Below are positions 1-6,255 of a stretch of 6,533 nucleotides of DNA, piece by piece. The stretch's first letter is position 1, and each line of letters begins with the position of its first letter. A program made the translations under genes and the position numbers. The DNA lies in contig JBFWMP010000155.1 of NCBI GenBank assembly GCA_050251575.1, positions 1 to 6,533 on the forward strand, given 5' to 3'. The notes beneath the pieces are model-generated. The model was not told the origin of the DNA, searched no databases, and was given only the letters and a program-made list of their open reading frames with translations. This DNA comes from X23 sp050251575. Its GTDB lineage: Bacteria > Bacillota > Clostridia > SK-Y3.

Positions 1-82
1 ATTGGCATCTCTCATAGATACAATTATATCTATGTTTGATGCTTTTGTCACGTACTTTCTGCCATTATCTGCAACTATTTAA
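1..82 (+). CDS. possible C-terminal end of a gene running in from the left
   Basis: From base 2 a plus-strand frame stays open for 26 codons to a TAA at 80-82. It would encode a hydrophobic C-terminus ending in FLPLSATI, compatible with a membrane segment or a packed helix. The minus-strand frames I followed across 1-82 are interrupted by stops. A run this short can be open by chance in AT-rich DNA, and the start lies outside the window, so neither function nor reality can be settled here. If real, it converges with the membrane-protein gene that ends at 164. An 8-base inverted repeat (CATAGATA, 6-base spacer, TATCTATG; 13-34) lies inside it. Confidence 0.22.
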   Translation, partial: LASLIDTIISMFDAFVTYFLPLSATI

Positions 83-163
83 AAGAATTATTCAAATCCT
101 AGTTATAACTGAGACGGGAATTTGAGTATAAGAGATTCAATATGTTTAGCATTTATATGTTGA

Positions 164-760
164 TCAAAATTTGGTCTTAAGTTTTGGCTTAATAAATAAT
201 TCTATTGCTTTGACAGATTTATCAATTTTGATAGTGAATGGATTTTTCTCCGATGTGTTAAATCGGATATTCATATTTTCTTTTCTCAATTTCTGATTGC
301 CTAAAAATATTTCTCCATCATACTTAATATTTTCCAGGTTTTCTTCTAAAGCTAATTGGAAATCAAATACACATTTCTTAAGGTTTCGAGCCAACTCCAA
401 GAATTCTTCTCCCCAGAGAACTTGAGCATCCAATGAAGAAGATTCAAACTCAATATAAGCTTCAGATATCGGATGCATAAGCTTATTATATAATTCCTGC
501 TCGGCATATAAATTTGCGTCTTTTGGATTAATTTCCTTATCTCGAGGAAAGCTTAAAGTTTGTAATGGAGATCTGCTGGCATTTAATTCTCTTGTAATCC
601 GGTATGTGCTACGCATGATTTGTCTTGCTACTTCAAAGTCAGCACGCCCCTTCATTTCTTGTTTCCAAGACCGTAAACCTAAAAATGCAATAATTGCAGT
701 AAATAGAATTGATAGGGTAGAGACAACGACACCAATATTTTCCAGTGCTGTACAATTCAT
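164..760 (-). CDS. single-pass membrane protein of unknown function
   Basis: This gene encodes 198 residues. One transmembrane helix is evident near the N-terminus (about residues 9-29, GVVVSTLSILFTAIIAFLGL). It is followed by a basic stretch (RSWKQEMKGR) and a long soluble domain, so the bulk is probably cytoplasmic by the positive-inside rule. The segment after the helix (WKQEMKGRADFEVARQIMRSTYRITRELNASRSP) recalls, from memory, a scattered family of small bacterial membrane proteins with a W-K-x-x-x-K-G-x-A-D-x-E-x-A-R pattern and no assigned role. I see no catalytic motif. The start is well supported: GGGAG lies 7 bases before the ATG. The gene begins 26 bases after the stop of the lipoprotein gene on the same strand, so the two are probably cotranscribed. 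Both products being membrane-associated suggests a shared envelope location, which is inference. Confidence 0.8.
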   Translation of the reverse strand: MNCTALENIGVVVSTLSILFTAIIAFLGLRSWKQEMKGRADFEVARQIMRSTYRITRELNASRSPLQTLSFPRDKEINPKDANLYAEQELYNKLMHPISEAYIEFESSSLDAQVLWGEEFLELARNLKKCVFDFQLALEENLENIKYDGEIFLGNQKLRKENMNIRFNTSEKNPFTIKIDKSVKAIELFIKPKLKTKF

Positions 761-786
761 ACGTGTTCTCCCAATATTATTCTTAA

Positions 787-1509
787 TTATCTAGGGGCAG
801 CTCTGTAATGACTTCGGACATACGTCCCATTTTTTCTGTAATAACCTTTCACGAAGACTGATTCTACCCGGCCATCACCATCATTGTCTCTGTTATAATA
901 ATCACCATTTTCAGCCTGTGAATATGTATAACTATGAGTAGAAACACTTTTCAGTATTGATGATTTTTGCTTTTCCTGTGGAGAAGAGTAATTCCAATAT
1001 CCGTTTACTTGTTTGGTTTTACCTATAAGCCAGTACCAACTATATGTTGCATGTATCTTTTGCTTTTCAGCCACCAGTCCTTCAATAGAGTCATCAAAAA
1101 CTGGATTTTTCTTGATTTGTAGGAAAAGGGTATTTTCTAAATTCGAGATAACCGGAGCTTGCTCTGATATATCAATATATGGTGGAATTGATGGAATTGA
1201 TTGGTTATTGGTAATCGTTACTAAATTATCACTTGATTGTACTGGAGCATATATATCTACTTGTTGCATTTCTTGGGAAACTGTCAATGTTTTACTGGGT
1301 AGAAAAGATGCTGATACACCCTCTAAGGGTTGCGCTGTTTCTACTTTCTGAGGAAGTTGTTCTTTCTGGTTTTGTAAAATCACAGGAGGCACAGTGTCCG
1401 TAGTTTGTGATGTGTGTACTTGGCATGAAACAAGAACTAAAAGACTAAATATGAGATAGAATAGTTTTTTAGCAGCTTTAGATTCCAAAAATTTAGCTTC
1501 TCGTCCCAT
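787..1509 (-). CDS. predicted lipoprotein with C-terminal GYYRKNGTYV motif
   Basis: From the ATG at 1509 the product has 240 residues. A basic n-region and a hydrophobic core (KKLFYLIFSLLVLVSC) end in a lipobox-like LVSC, so signal peptidase II processing and lipid anchoring at the Cys are expected. A Ser/Thr/Gln/Pro-rich linker follows. Near the C-terminus is an acidic loop, DNDGDGRVE, resembling calcium-binding D-x-D-x-D-G loops. Next comes a terminal motif, GYYRKNGTYVRSHYRAAPR, of the G-Y-x-R-x-x-G-T-Y-V-x-x-H-x-R type seen at the ends of many small secreted bacterial proteins. The frame stays open upstream to 1587, but that stretch is out of frame with the convincing Myb-like gene, so I discount it. 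The ATG at 1509 overlaps the end of that gene by 17 bases. A TTG at 1488, just after its stop, would give a shorter signal peptide of normal size and is a real alternative. Neither start has a strong ribosome binding site, which suggests translational coupling. Function is unknown. Confidence 0.72.
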   Translation of the reverse strand: MGREAKFLESKAAKKLFYLIFSLLVLVSCQVHTSQTTDTVPPVILQNQKEQLPQKVETAQPLEGVSASFLPSKTLTVSQEMQQVDIYAPVQSSDNLVTITNNQSIPSIPPYIDISEQAPVISNLENTLFLQIKKNPVFDDSIEGLVAEKQKIHATYSWYWLIGKTKQVNGYWNYSSPQEKQKSSILKSVSTHSYTYSQAENGDYYNRDNDGDGRVESVFVKGYYRKNGTYVRSHYRAAPR

Positions 1510-1687
1510 ACGGTGATCGATTTGTTGGTTTAAGAGAGATCCCAAGCTCTGCAGCTTTTGCATAAATTGCAGATTCTGATCTGCCAAGTTTTAAAGCAAT
1601 TATCCGTGTTGGGGTATTCCCTCTAGCTAACTCTCTTAATTTTTGTTCTTCTGCATGTGTCCATGGTTTCCTTGAATTCGAAGGCAT
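1493..1687 (-). CDS. small Myb/SANT-like helix-turn-helix protein
   Basis: This gene encodes 64 residues. The sequence KPWTHAEEQKLRELARGNTPTRIIALKLGRSESAIYAKAAELGISLKP fits a Myb/SANT-like homeodomain fold. There is a conserved W near residue 9, an acidic first helix (HAEEQKLRELA), then a helix-turn-helix in which TRIIALKLGRSESAIYAKAAELG would place the recognition helix around SESAIYAKAAEL. Stand-alone proteins of about 60-70 residues ending in LKPTNRSPYG are, to my recollection, widespread in bacteria and are usually called hypothetical or DNA-binding. It is probably cytoplasmic and may bind DNA, perhaps as a local regulator. The start is clear: AGGAG lies 7 bases before the ATG. It leads a minus-strand block with the lipoprotein gene, whose start overlaps or directly follows its stop. 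The gene faces away from the DUF2188-like ORF, so the gap between them may hold divergent promoters. The target is unknown. Confidence 0.8.
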   Translation of the reverse strand: MPSNSRKPWTHAEEQKLRELARGNTPTRIIALKLGRSESAIYAKAAELGISLKPTNRSPYGTRS

Positions 1688-1706
1688 TTAAAAACTCCTT
1701 TTAATT

Positions 1707-1735
1707 AGTATATAGCTGAATATGTCTTCCCACAA
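1707..1735 (-). promoter_or_regulatory. candidate promoter of the Myb/lipoprotein/membrane block
   Basis: On the minus strand TTGTGG (1735-1730) is followed after 17 bases by TATACT (1712-1707), a good -10 box with a poor -35 box. The predicted transcription start would fall at or next to the Shine-Dalgarno sequence (1695-1699), leaving a very short leader. That makes the assignment doubtful. Confidence 0.28.
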
Positions 1736-1763
1736 TGAAAATAGTAGCTAATTGTGAATTTAA

Positions 1764-1792
1764 TTGATTGTGTATGAATAGTGTTGTATTCT
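1764..1792 (+). promoter_or_regulatory. candidate sigma-70-type promoter for the DUF2188-like ORF
   Basis: TTGATT (1764-1769) and TATTCT (1787-1792) are separated by 17 bases, each matching four of six consensus bases. Transcription would start near 1799, leaving a leader of about 28 bases with the ribosome binding site at 1814-1819. The three-gene operon could also be reached by read-through from here. The DNA is AT-rich, so chance matches are common. Confidence 0.32.
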
Positions 1793-1826
1793 TATGAATA
1801 TATTTAATTCGTTGAGGTGTTTTAAA

Positions 1827-1988
1827 ATGGGAAGAAATGAACATCACGTAGTTCACAATCCCAGCGGGGGTTGGCGTAGTGGGTCTATAGTTAACATATT
1901 CCCTTTTAAAGGAGAAGATTTTCTTAGAGCGGATGGAAATAAAGAAGAAAAGGATAACCTGGGGGATCTTCCTGAATGCAATTGTTAA
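1827..1988 (+). CDS. DUF2188-like small protein, apparently truncated or chimeric
   Basis: This ORF has 53 codons. The first 16 residues, MGRNEHHVVHNPSGGW, match from memory the characteristic start of DUF2188 proteins, which are small soluble bacterial proteins of roughly 70-80 residues and unknown function. In that family the Trp is normally followed by a V-K-x-G segment and an A-x-x-x-G-R-R-I helix with a later H-x-x-D/N-G motif. Here the sequence after GGW (RSGSIVNIFPFKGEDF and on) shows none of that in this frame. The other two forward frames meet stops within about 15 bases of the Trp codon. The start is chosen at 1827 because GAGGTG lies 7 bases before it. An in-frame ATG at 1794 lacks a comparable site. 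Its neighbours are the divergent Myb-like gene and the downstream three-gene operon. It may be a decayed gene, or a genuine short protein that kept only the N-terminal strand. Confidence 0.45.
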   Translation: MGRNEHHVVHNPSGGWRSGSIVNIFPFKGEDFLRADGNKEEKDNLGDLPECNC

Positions 1989-2090
1989 AATATTGTATGC
2001 CATTATTGTTATGGTTTTTATTTCTATGAATATTCAAATTTATACACAAGATAGAAAAATATTTTATTAATGCATTTATTATAAGGAAAT

Positions 2091-2134
2091 ATTAATTGTA
2101 GCTTGTATCACCCTATAAAAACTTAGCAGAGGAG
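2091..2134 (+). promoter_or_regulatory. leader of the three-gene operon: weak promoter candidate and strong ribosome binding site
   Basis: The 155-base gap before the operon is very AT-rich. TATAAA at 2114-2119 is the best -10-like box, but only a weak -35 partner (TTAATT, 2092-2097, 16-base spacing) lies upstream. The ribosome binding site is clear: AGAGGAG at 2128-2134, 9 bases before the ATG at 2144. If TATAAA is used, the leader is very short. I see no convincing operator or riboswitch. Confidence 0.35.
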
Positions 2135-2143
2135 TATTAGTAT

Positions 2144-3124
2144 ATGGCTGAAACTGAATCAATTGCGAGAGCAGCGGAAATAATGGCAAATGAGATTTTC
2201 CCATATTTTGGGTGGACTGAATGTGGTTCTAGAAACCAAAATTGGAACTGTGTAGACAAGGATCATCATAAGCGGAAAACTCATCCTTCAGATATTGTAT
2301 TCTGTTATTTAGAACCTTATTCTAACTTTAGGACTTATATTAATTGTGATCTTAAAAGCTATAAGTGTTCAACTATAATTAACACCCAATTTGAAAATGT
2401 ATTGAATAGTCTTGGAGTGACGACAAAATGTGCAAATATAAGTCCTGGATGGAATGAATTATATAATATTAATGATCAATATTCTCGAAATGTATACGGC
2501 CTTCTTTTTATTTATAACCATGATTGTTCATACGATAAGGATTTCTTTGAAAGAGTTAGAACCATCAGAGAAAAGATTATTGTACCAAAAGGTGTAAAGT
2601 TATTCATTTTTTCTCCACAAGATGTAGTACAACTTTACACGATATCGACTGACATTATGAAATTAATTGCAGATGGAAAACTTCCTCAAGACAAAGACTA
2701 CTCATTTCATTACCCAGATCTTGATGGAAGAAAAAAAATTGGTAGTACTTGGAAAAAGTCAGCAACCATAGAAATGCTTTCAGGTCCTTGGATTATCATC
2801 CAAACAAAACCAAAGCCAGAGTCTGGAAAGATTAATTTTTACATATATTACCGGAATGAAGGTTCTACATCAGAGGAATTTGTCTATTTAATAGACTATT
2901 TATTTAAGTATCAATTAATTGCGGACGAGTATGATGTCCAGATCCGTGGAGTAGAAACAGCCAGAAACTGTGCTACAAATTTTCAAAAAGCCAAGCAAGA
3001 ATATTGTTCCAGATATCATCTTGGAGACGCTACTTCCTCTCGTGTTGAGAAAATTACGTTTAAATCAGTAACTAGATATATTGCAAGCTTTGATGCTGGT
3101 GAAATCGGTATGGAGGTAAGGTAA
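2144..3124 (+). CDS. putative PD-(D/E)xK-type nuclease, first gene of a three-gene operon
   Basis: This gene encodes 326 residues. A helix rich in acidic residues at the N-terminus (about residues 5-20) is followed by FGW and a Cys/Trp-containing segment. HPSDIVF (residues 47-53) and INCDLKSY (residues 67-74) come next. D50, then D69-x-K71 at the end of a predicted strand, fits the PD-(D/E)xK nuclease core, with E12 or E17 as a possible first-helix acidic residue. The second half has alternating strands and helices (YGLLFIYNHD at 118-127, KLFIFSPQDVVQLYTISTDI at 152-171, FHYPDL at 188-193, EEFVYLIDYLF at 244-254). No signal peptide or membrane helix is present, so it is probably cytoplasmic. 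I recognise no named family. The stop abuts the next start (TAA then ATG), so expression is coupled. Nuclease activity is inferred from the motif. A restriction-like role against foreign DNA or RNA is a further inference from the integrase neighbourhood. Confidence 0.72.
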   Translation: MAETESIARAAEIMANEIFPYFGWTECGSRNQNWNCVDKDHHKRKTHPSDIVFCYLEPYSNFRTYINCDLKSYKCSTIINTQFENVLNSLGVTTKCANISPGWNELYNINDQYSRNVYGLLFIYNHDCSYDKDFFERVRTIREKIIVPKGVKLFIFSPQDVVQLYTISTDIMKLIADGKLPQDKDYSFHYPDLDGRKKIGSTWKKSATIEMLSGPWIIIQTKPKPESGKINFYIYYRNEGSTSEEFVYLIDYLFKYQLIADEYDVQIRGVETARNCATNFQKAKQEYCSRYHLGDATSSRVEKITFKSVTRYIASFDAGEIGMEVR

Positions 3125-4255
3125 ATGATTAATACGTACTCAGTTTTTTTCCCTAGCGATCGGGATATATTAGATGTTATGTCTTGCAATGAGCGAAAGA
3201 TGAACATGAATTATTTGTACGATCTCATGCTTTCCAGGGGAATCTTGATTTCAAAGGCTGATTCTCGACAAGAGATAATCGATTTTGCTTCAACTCTTAA
3301 TTACAATTACAAACAGTTCAAAGATATATCCAAACAAGTCGCGAAAGTGAGTAGAAATGAGAAAATTAGTTCAGTCGCGGTTCCGTGTTCCAGTTCAGAT
3401 ATTGATTTGTCAAAAATATCAAATGATTTATCTGCACAATTTGGAACATCTCCGCAAGAAAAATATTCTACAACTACTCAAACAAACATTCAAGAATCTG
3501 TCCAAATAAATATTGAGTATGAAGAAATTGATCACTCAAAAACCAAATTGATCCAAAAAACAACCAAAGAAGCAGTGATTGAGATTGACAAAACTAGTGA
3601 TGGAGTAAGAATCAGATATACAGCAAATCCAAAAATCAATTCCAGAGTAAACGCATTGATAAAGATTCTGGAAACAAAACTTGATATCCCAAAACTAAAA
3701 AAACATGAAATAGATTTTACAAATATCTCAGACAAGTCAAAGATTTCTGAATTCTTCGAGTCTTTGGTTACAAATATTGAAGGATTCAAACTCAAAGATG
3801 TTTCTAGCATCAGATTACATAGACCCAAAGATGATGAGATACAGATTTCCCAAGATGATACTGATGAGAATGTATCGGATGAAATTGTCTCTGATTCAGG
3901 GGGGTTAATCCTCAAAGCTTCCTTTGTTGGTGGGGGATTGCTGACCTCAAGGGAGTGTACGGACTTTCTAAATGTCGGTTATTATATCTCGAAGATTAGG
4001 TGGGTCGGGGAATCATTGGATTCCTCACATATTCGTGTTGTAATGGAAGCTGAGTTGGGTGAGCCGCTGGAGTGCAATGGCTACAAATTCCATATCATGG
4101 GGCAATATAATCCAAAGGATGAGGACTTCGATATCTATACAGCATCGTTACGTGATATGGATTTAGAAACAAAAAGAGATGTTGAGAAAAAAATTGAATC
4201 TTCTTCATTTAGAATATATGATGAATTGATAAATACAAGCGAGGACTCGATATGA
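3125..4255 (+). CDS. unknown protein with helical N-terminus, acidic linker and separate C-terminal domain; second operon gene
   Basis: This gene encodes 376 residues and is not recognised. Residues 1-75 look helical and include LYDLMLSRGILIS (31-43) followed by a helix pair (SRQEIIDFASTLNYNYKQFKDISKQV). That arrangement suggests a small winged-helix-like or protein-binding module. Residues 80-135 are rich in Ser, Thr, Gln and Asn and probably flexible. Residues 140-232 form a mixed domain (strands around EAVIEIDKTSDGVRIRYTA, helices around NSRVNALIKILETKL and ISEFFESLVTNI). An acidic linker (244-257, DDTDENVSDEIVSD) precedes a C-terminal domain (258-376) with strands LILKASFVGGGLL, HIRVVMEAEL and KFHIMGQY. 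No catalytic motif, signal peptide or membrane helix is seen. Its start directly follows the upstream stop, with GGAGG 8 bases before the ATG, and its end overlaps the next gene by four bases (ATGA). The modular build suits a sensor or adaptor partner of the nuclease-like protein, which is inference. Confidence 0.72.
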   Translation: MINTYSVFFPSDRDILDVMSCNERKMNMNYLYDLMLSRGILISKADSRQEIIDFASTLNYNYKQFKDISKQVAKVSRNEKISSVAVPCSSSDIDLSKISNDLSAQFGTSPQEKYSTTTQTNIQESVQINIEYEEIDHSKTKLIQKTTKEAVIEIDKTSDGVRIRYTANPKINSRVNALIKILETKLDIPKLKKHEIDFTNISDKSKISEFFESLVTNIEGFKLKDVSSIRLHRPKDDEIQISQDDTDENVSDEIVSDSGGLILKASFVGGGLLTSRECTDFLNVGYYISKIRWVGESLDSSHIRVVMEAELGEPLECNGYKFHIMGQYNPKDEDFDIYTASLRDMDLETKRDVEKKIESSSFRIYDELINTSEDSI

Positions 4256-4947
4256 CAACACTAAAGTTTTTACGATTCCAAACAACGATTGGTCATGATG
4301 AAATATTCAATTGTCTACAAAAAGCATATTATAATGAGAGGACTTATGAGGGGTTTTCGCTGGAAAGTAACTATAATCAACAGATTTGGGGAACTTTCTA
4401 TAATACTATAACTCATGCAGAGAAAATCCTTGATCCTTTAGGGAAGGAGATTGATACTTTTTATATTGTCATTGAGAAAACTGAATTTATTCTTGATTCA
4501 AAAAGGAAATTATTGATTTTAATTAATCCTGGTCGAAGTTTAAAGCATTTCTTTACAGTACTAGGAGCAACTCTTGAATTTCAAATTTCAATTGAAGAGC
4601 TACGCCTCGATCTGTTGGAATTTGTGAAGAGACTTCAATTGAGCAGAAGCGAGGTAGTGCTTCTAAGTATTGATATCATTGGTATCCCTCTCTCTCCTTA
4701 TAGTATAGGTAAGGTTAGTATTGCAGGAGATGAAGATGTTATGAAATATGTTTCTCAATTTAAAGGGGAGAAACCGGGAGCCAAAATTAAGAAGGTACGA
4801 CTTTCAATCGATAGTGAAGGGCAACAAGACAAGATTGATTTCTTGGATTCTTTTACTATGCGGGCAGGGACGCTCTCAAAACAGAGGTTGTTATCTATTT
4901 TTACATCTGATTTGGAGGACTACCTGTTCAACGATAAACCTTACTAG
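4252..4947 (+). CDS. unknown small soluble protein, third operon gene
   Basis: This gene encodes 231 residues, with no family recognised. It begins inside the end of the second gene through an ATGA overlap, with GAGGA 6 bases before the ATG, so it is very likely translationally coupled and made in proportion to its neighbour. Strands and helices alternate: TLKFLRFQTTI, a helix with IFNCLQKAYYN, IDTFYIVIEKTEFILD, RKLLILINPGRSLKHFFTVLG (86-106), a helical LRLDLLEFVKRL, VVLLSIDIIGIPL, and a C-terminal helical part near RLLSIFTSDLEDYLF. INPGRS at 91-96 is a turn after a strand but is not a Walker A motif. No signal peptide or membrane helix is seen, so the product is probably cytoplasmic. Conserved gene order with the first two genes would be needed to call it a subunit, regulator or antitoxin. 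Confidence 0.68.
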   Translation: MTTLKFLRFQTTIGHDEIFNCLQKAYYNERTYEGFSLESNYNQQIWGTFYNTITHAEKILDPLGKEIDTFYIVIEKTEFILDSKRKLLILINPGRSLKHFFTVLGATLEFQISIEELRLDLLEFVKRLQLSRSEVVLLSIDIIGIPLSPYSIGKVSIAGDEDVMKYVSQFKGEKPGAKIKKVRLSIDSEGQQDKIDFLDSFTMRAGTLSKQRLLSIFTSDLEDYLFNDKPY

Positions 4948-4961
4948 TTCATTTGGATTTT

Positions 4962-5003
4962 AACAGCAATTTTCGCCTAAGGCTTTCCTGTTGGTTTTTG
5001 TTT
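4962..5003 (+). terminator. weak terminator-like hairpin after the three-gene operon
   Basis: AACAG (4962-4966) and CTGTT (4988-4992) can pair around a smaller GCC-TAA-GGC hairpin, and a broken T-run follows (4995-4999, then more T). The stem is short and interrupted, so efficiency would be modest. Its place, 14 bases after the last operon stop and before a convergent gene, is right for a terminator. The rest of the convergent gap to 5084 is AT-rich and holds no gene I can support. Confidence 0.3.
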
Positions 5004-5084
5004 CTGCCCTTATTATAAATTTATATATATATTTAACATATATTACGGTATTTGGAATTGTACGAATGAGTAAGTACCGAAACT

Positions 5085-6233
5085 CTAATTATTCTTTACT
5101 TTTTCTACAATTCCTTCTGTTATCTTTAATACATCCGCAAAGTCATTCACCAAGAAGTGCGCATAACGCTTCGTCATCTCTTCAGTAGAGTGGCCGGTAA
5201 TTTTCCTGGTCTTTATCTCGTTGACACCATTTGAAAGAAGCTGTGAATTGAGGAAGTGTCTCCAGGAATGGAAAGTAATATTCCTTTTTACTCGTTCAGC
5301 TTCTTCTATCCCCATTCTGGACAATGCCCTGTAAAGGCAGAACCTAATGGTTTTCGATGCCATAGGAACATCTGCAACAGAGAAAATTCGATCACACTTG
5401 CCTGAGAGTTTTGATAATTTCTTCAACGTTTCCATTAAACTTTCTGGTATAGGCAAATCTCTCTTATCGCTTGTCTTTGTGGTTTTGAGGGCTCCGTAGA
5501 GGTCTACACTATGCTCGACATGAATGTACCCATCTCGCAAGTCCGAAGGGCGTAGAGCGCGAATTTCACCTAATCTCATGCCTGTACATGCCGCCAATAG
5601 AGAAGCAGTATAAGCTATCGGATTGTCCCAATATGAAAGATTGGTAAGAAGTTCTCGAGCTTCATCGAAAGAAAGGATTCCTCGTTCTTTACTGTTGTTT
5701 GCAAGAGTCCTGACTTCTCTAGCCGGGTTTTTAGAAATGTGTCCTTGTCTCCTGGCTTCATCGAGGATAACTGAAAAAATTGAAAGGATGTTGTTTGCAT
5801 ACTTGGGTGAGAGTTTCTTCTTTTCGATGAGATATCGCTGCCATGTCTCGATTCTTGAAGGTGTGATATCTACCATGTTAGTACTCTTGAAAGTAGGGAG
5901 GATATACCTATTCAATAGTTGCCTATTGGTTGTAATGTATTGTCCAGAGAGCTGTCTCCCTCTGAGCTTCTCAGCCTTGACGTATTCACAATCCGGAGTC
6001 CACCATCCATCGGCGTATTCTCCAAAGGTGAGTATCGGCTTGGCTTCTTTTTTTTCAGGAATCAACGAATTTGTGCGGTAGAGTTCCAAGGTGTATGCCA
6101 TTGCCTGGGTCTTGGTGGTGCACCCCGTTGAGAACTTTCTCCGACGACCGGTCTTATCGTAGGCAAAATAGTAATAGACAGTTTTCTTGCCGGTGTTTCT
6201 TTTCGTCAATGTAAATGGTTCTCTTGCTCGCAT
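5085..6233 (-). CDS. tyrosine recombinase (phage/island-type integrase)
   Basis: This gene encodes 382 residues, a normal length for phage-type integrases. It should cut and rejoin DNA at the element's attachment sites, driving integration and, with partners, excision. The N-terminal 60 residues (KKTVYYYFAYDKTGRRRKFSTGC) look like an arm-binding three-strand domain. Residues 68-175 form the SAM-like core-binding domain (LSPKYANNILSIFSVILDEARRQGHISKNPA). Residues 185-370 are the catalytic domain, with a complete active site: R220 in TGMRLGE, a Lys in KTTKTSDKRD (K250 or K253), H322 and R325 in HSWRH, H348 in TGHS, and the nucleophile Y357 in KRYAH. The ATG at 6233 has an in-frame stop just upstream. 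A TGGAG site about 11 bases before it and an AAAAGG next to it offer weak ribosome binding. The gene lies beside the 3' end of tRNA-Leu and runs away from it, so that tRNA is the likely integration target. It appears intact. Confidence 0.95.
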   Translation of the reverse strand: MRAREPFTLTKRNTGKKTVYYYFAYDKTGRRRKFSTGCTTKTQAMAYTLELYRTNSLIPEKKEAKPILTFGEYADGWWTPDCEYVKAEKLRGRQLSGQYITTNRQLLNRYILPTFKSTNMVDITPSRIETWQRYLIEKKKLSPKYANNILSIFSVILDEARRQGHISKNPAREVRTLANNSKERGILSFDEARELLTNLSYWDNPIAYTASLLAACTGMRLGEIRALRPSDLRDGYIHVEHSVDLYGALKTTKTSDKRDLPIPESLMETLKKLSKLSGKCDRIFSVADVPMASKTIRFCLYRALSRMGIEEAERVKRNITFHSWRHFLNSQLLSNGVNEIKTRKITGHSTEEMTKRYAHFLVNDFADVLKITEGIVEKVKNN

Positions 6234-6255
6234 ACCTTTTCAAACTCCATCTTAT

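Noticed and set aside
13..34. 8-base inverted repeat (CATAGATA and TATCTATG) at the left edge as an operator
   Set aside because: It is short and AT-rich, lies within a possible coding end, and has no promoter beside it. It is reported only as a passing observation.
1510..1587. N-terminal extension of the lipoprotein frame
   Set aside because: It lies wholly inside the Myb-like gene in another frame. The Myb-like frame reads as a recognisable domain, whereas the extension does not and would put about 50 residues before the signal peptide core and lipobox.
1701..2003. 100-codon open frame on the minus strand opposite the DUF2188-like ORF
   Set aside because: It has no ribosome binding site, a composition typical of translated AT-rich noncoding DNA, and overlaps both the upstream region of the Myb-like gene and the better-supported plus-strand ORF.
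2000..2018. Small hairpin CCAT-ATGG followed by T residues as a terminator for the DUF2188-like ORF
   Set aside because: The stem is only four base pairs with no G-C-rich core, so it is indistinguishable from chance in this AT-rich stretch.
4337..4550. INPGRS in the third operon protein as a nucleotide-binding loop
   Set aside because: It lacks the G-x-x-x-x-G-K-S/T pattern, and no Walker B-like acidic strand follows at a suitable place.
4748..5188. Plus-strand open frames at 4748-4963 and 4991-5188
   Set aside because: The first lies almost entirely inside the third operon gene in another frame. The second runs into the integrase gene on the opposite strand. Neither shows a protein-like pattern.
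5623..6131. Plus-strand open frames antisense to the integrase gene
   Set aside because: They are mirror frames of a gene with a complete recombinase active site. They have no ribosome binding sites or recognisable domains.
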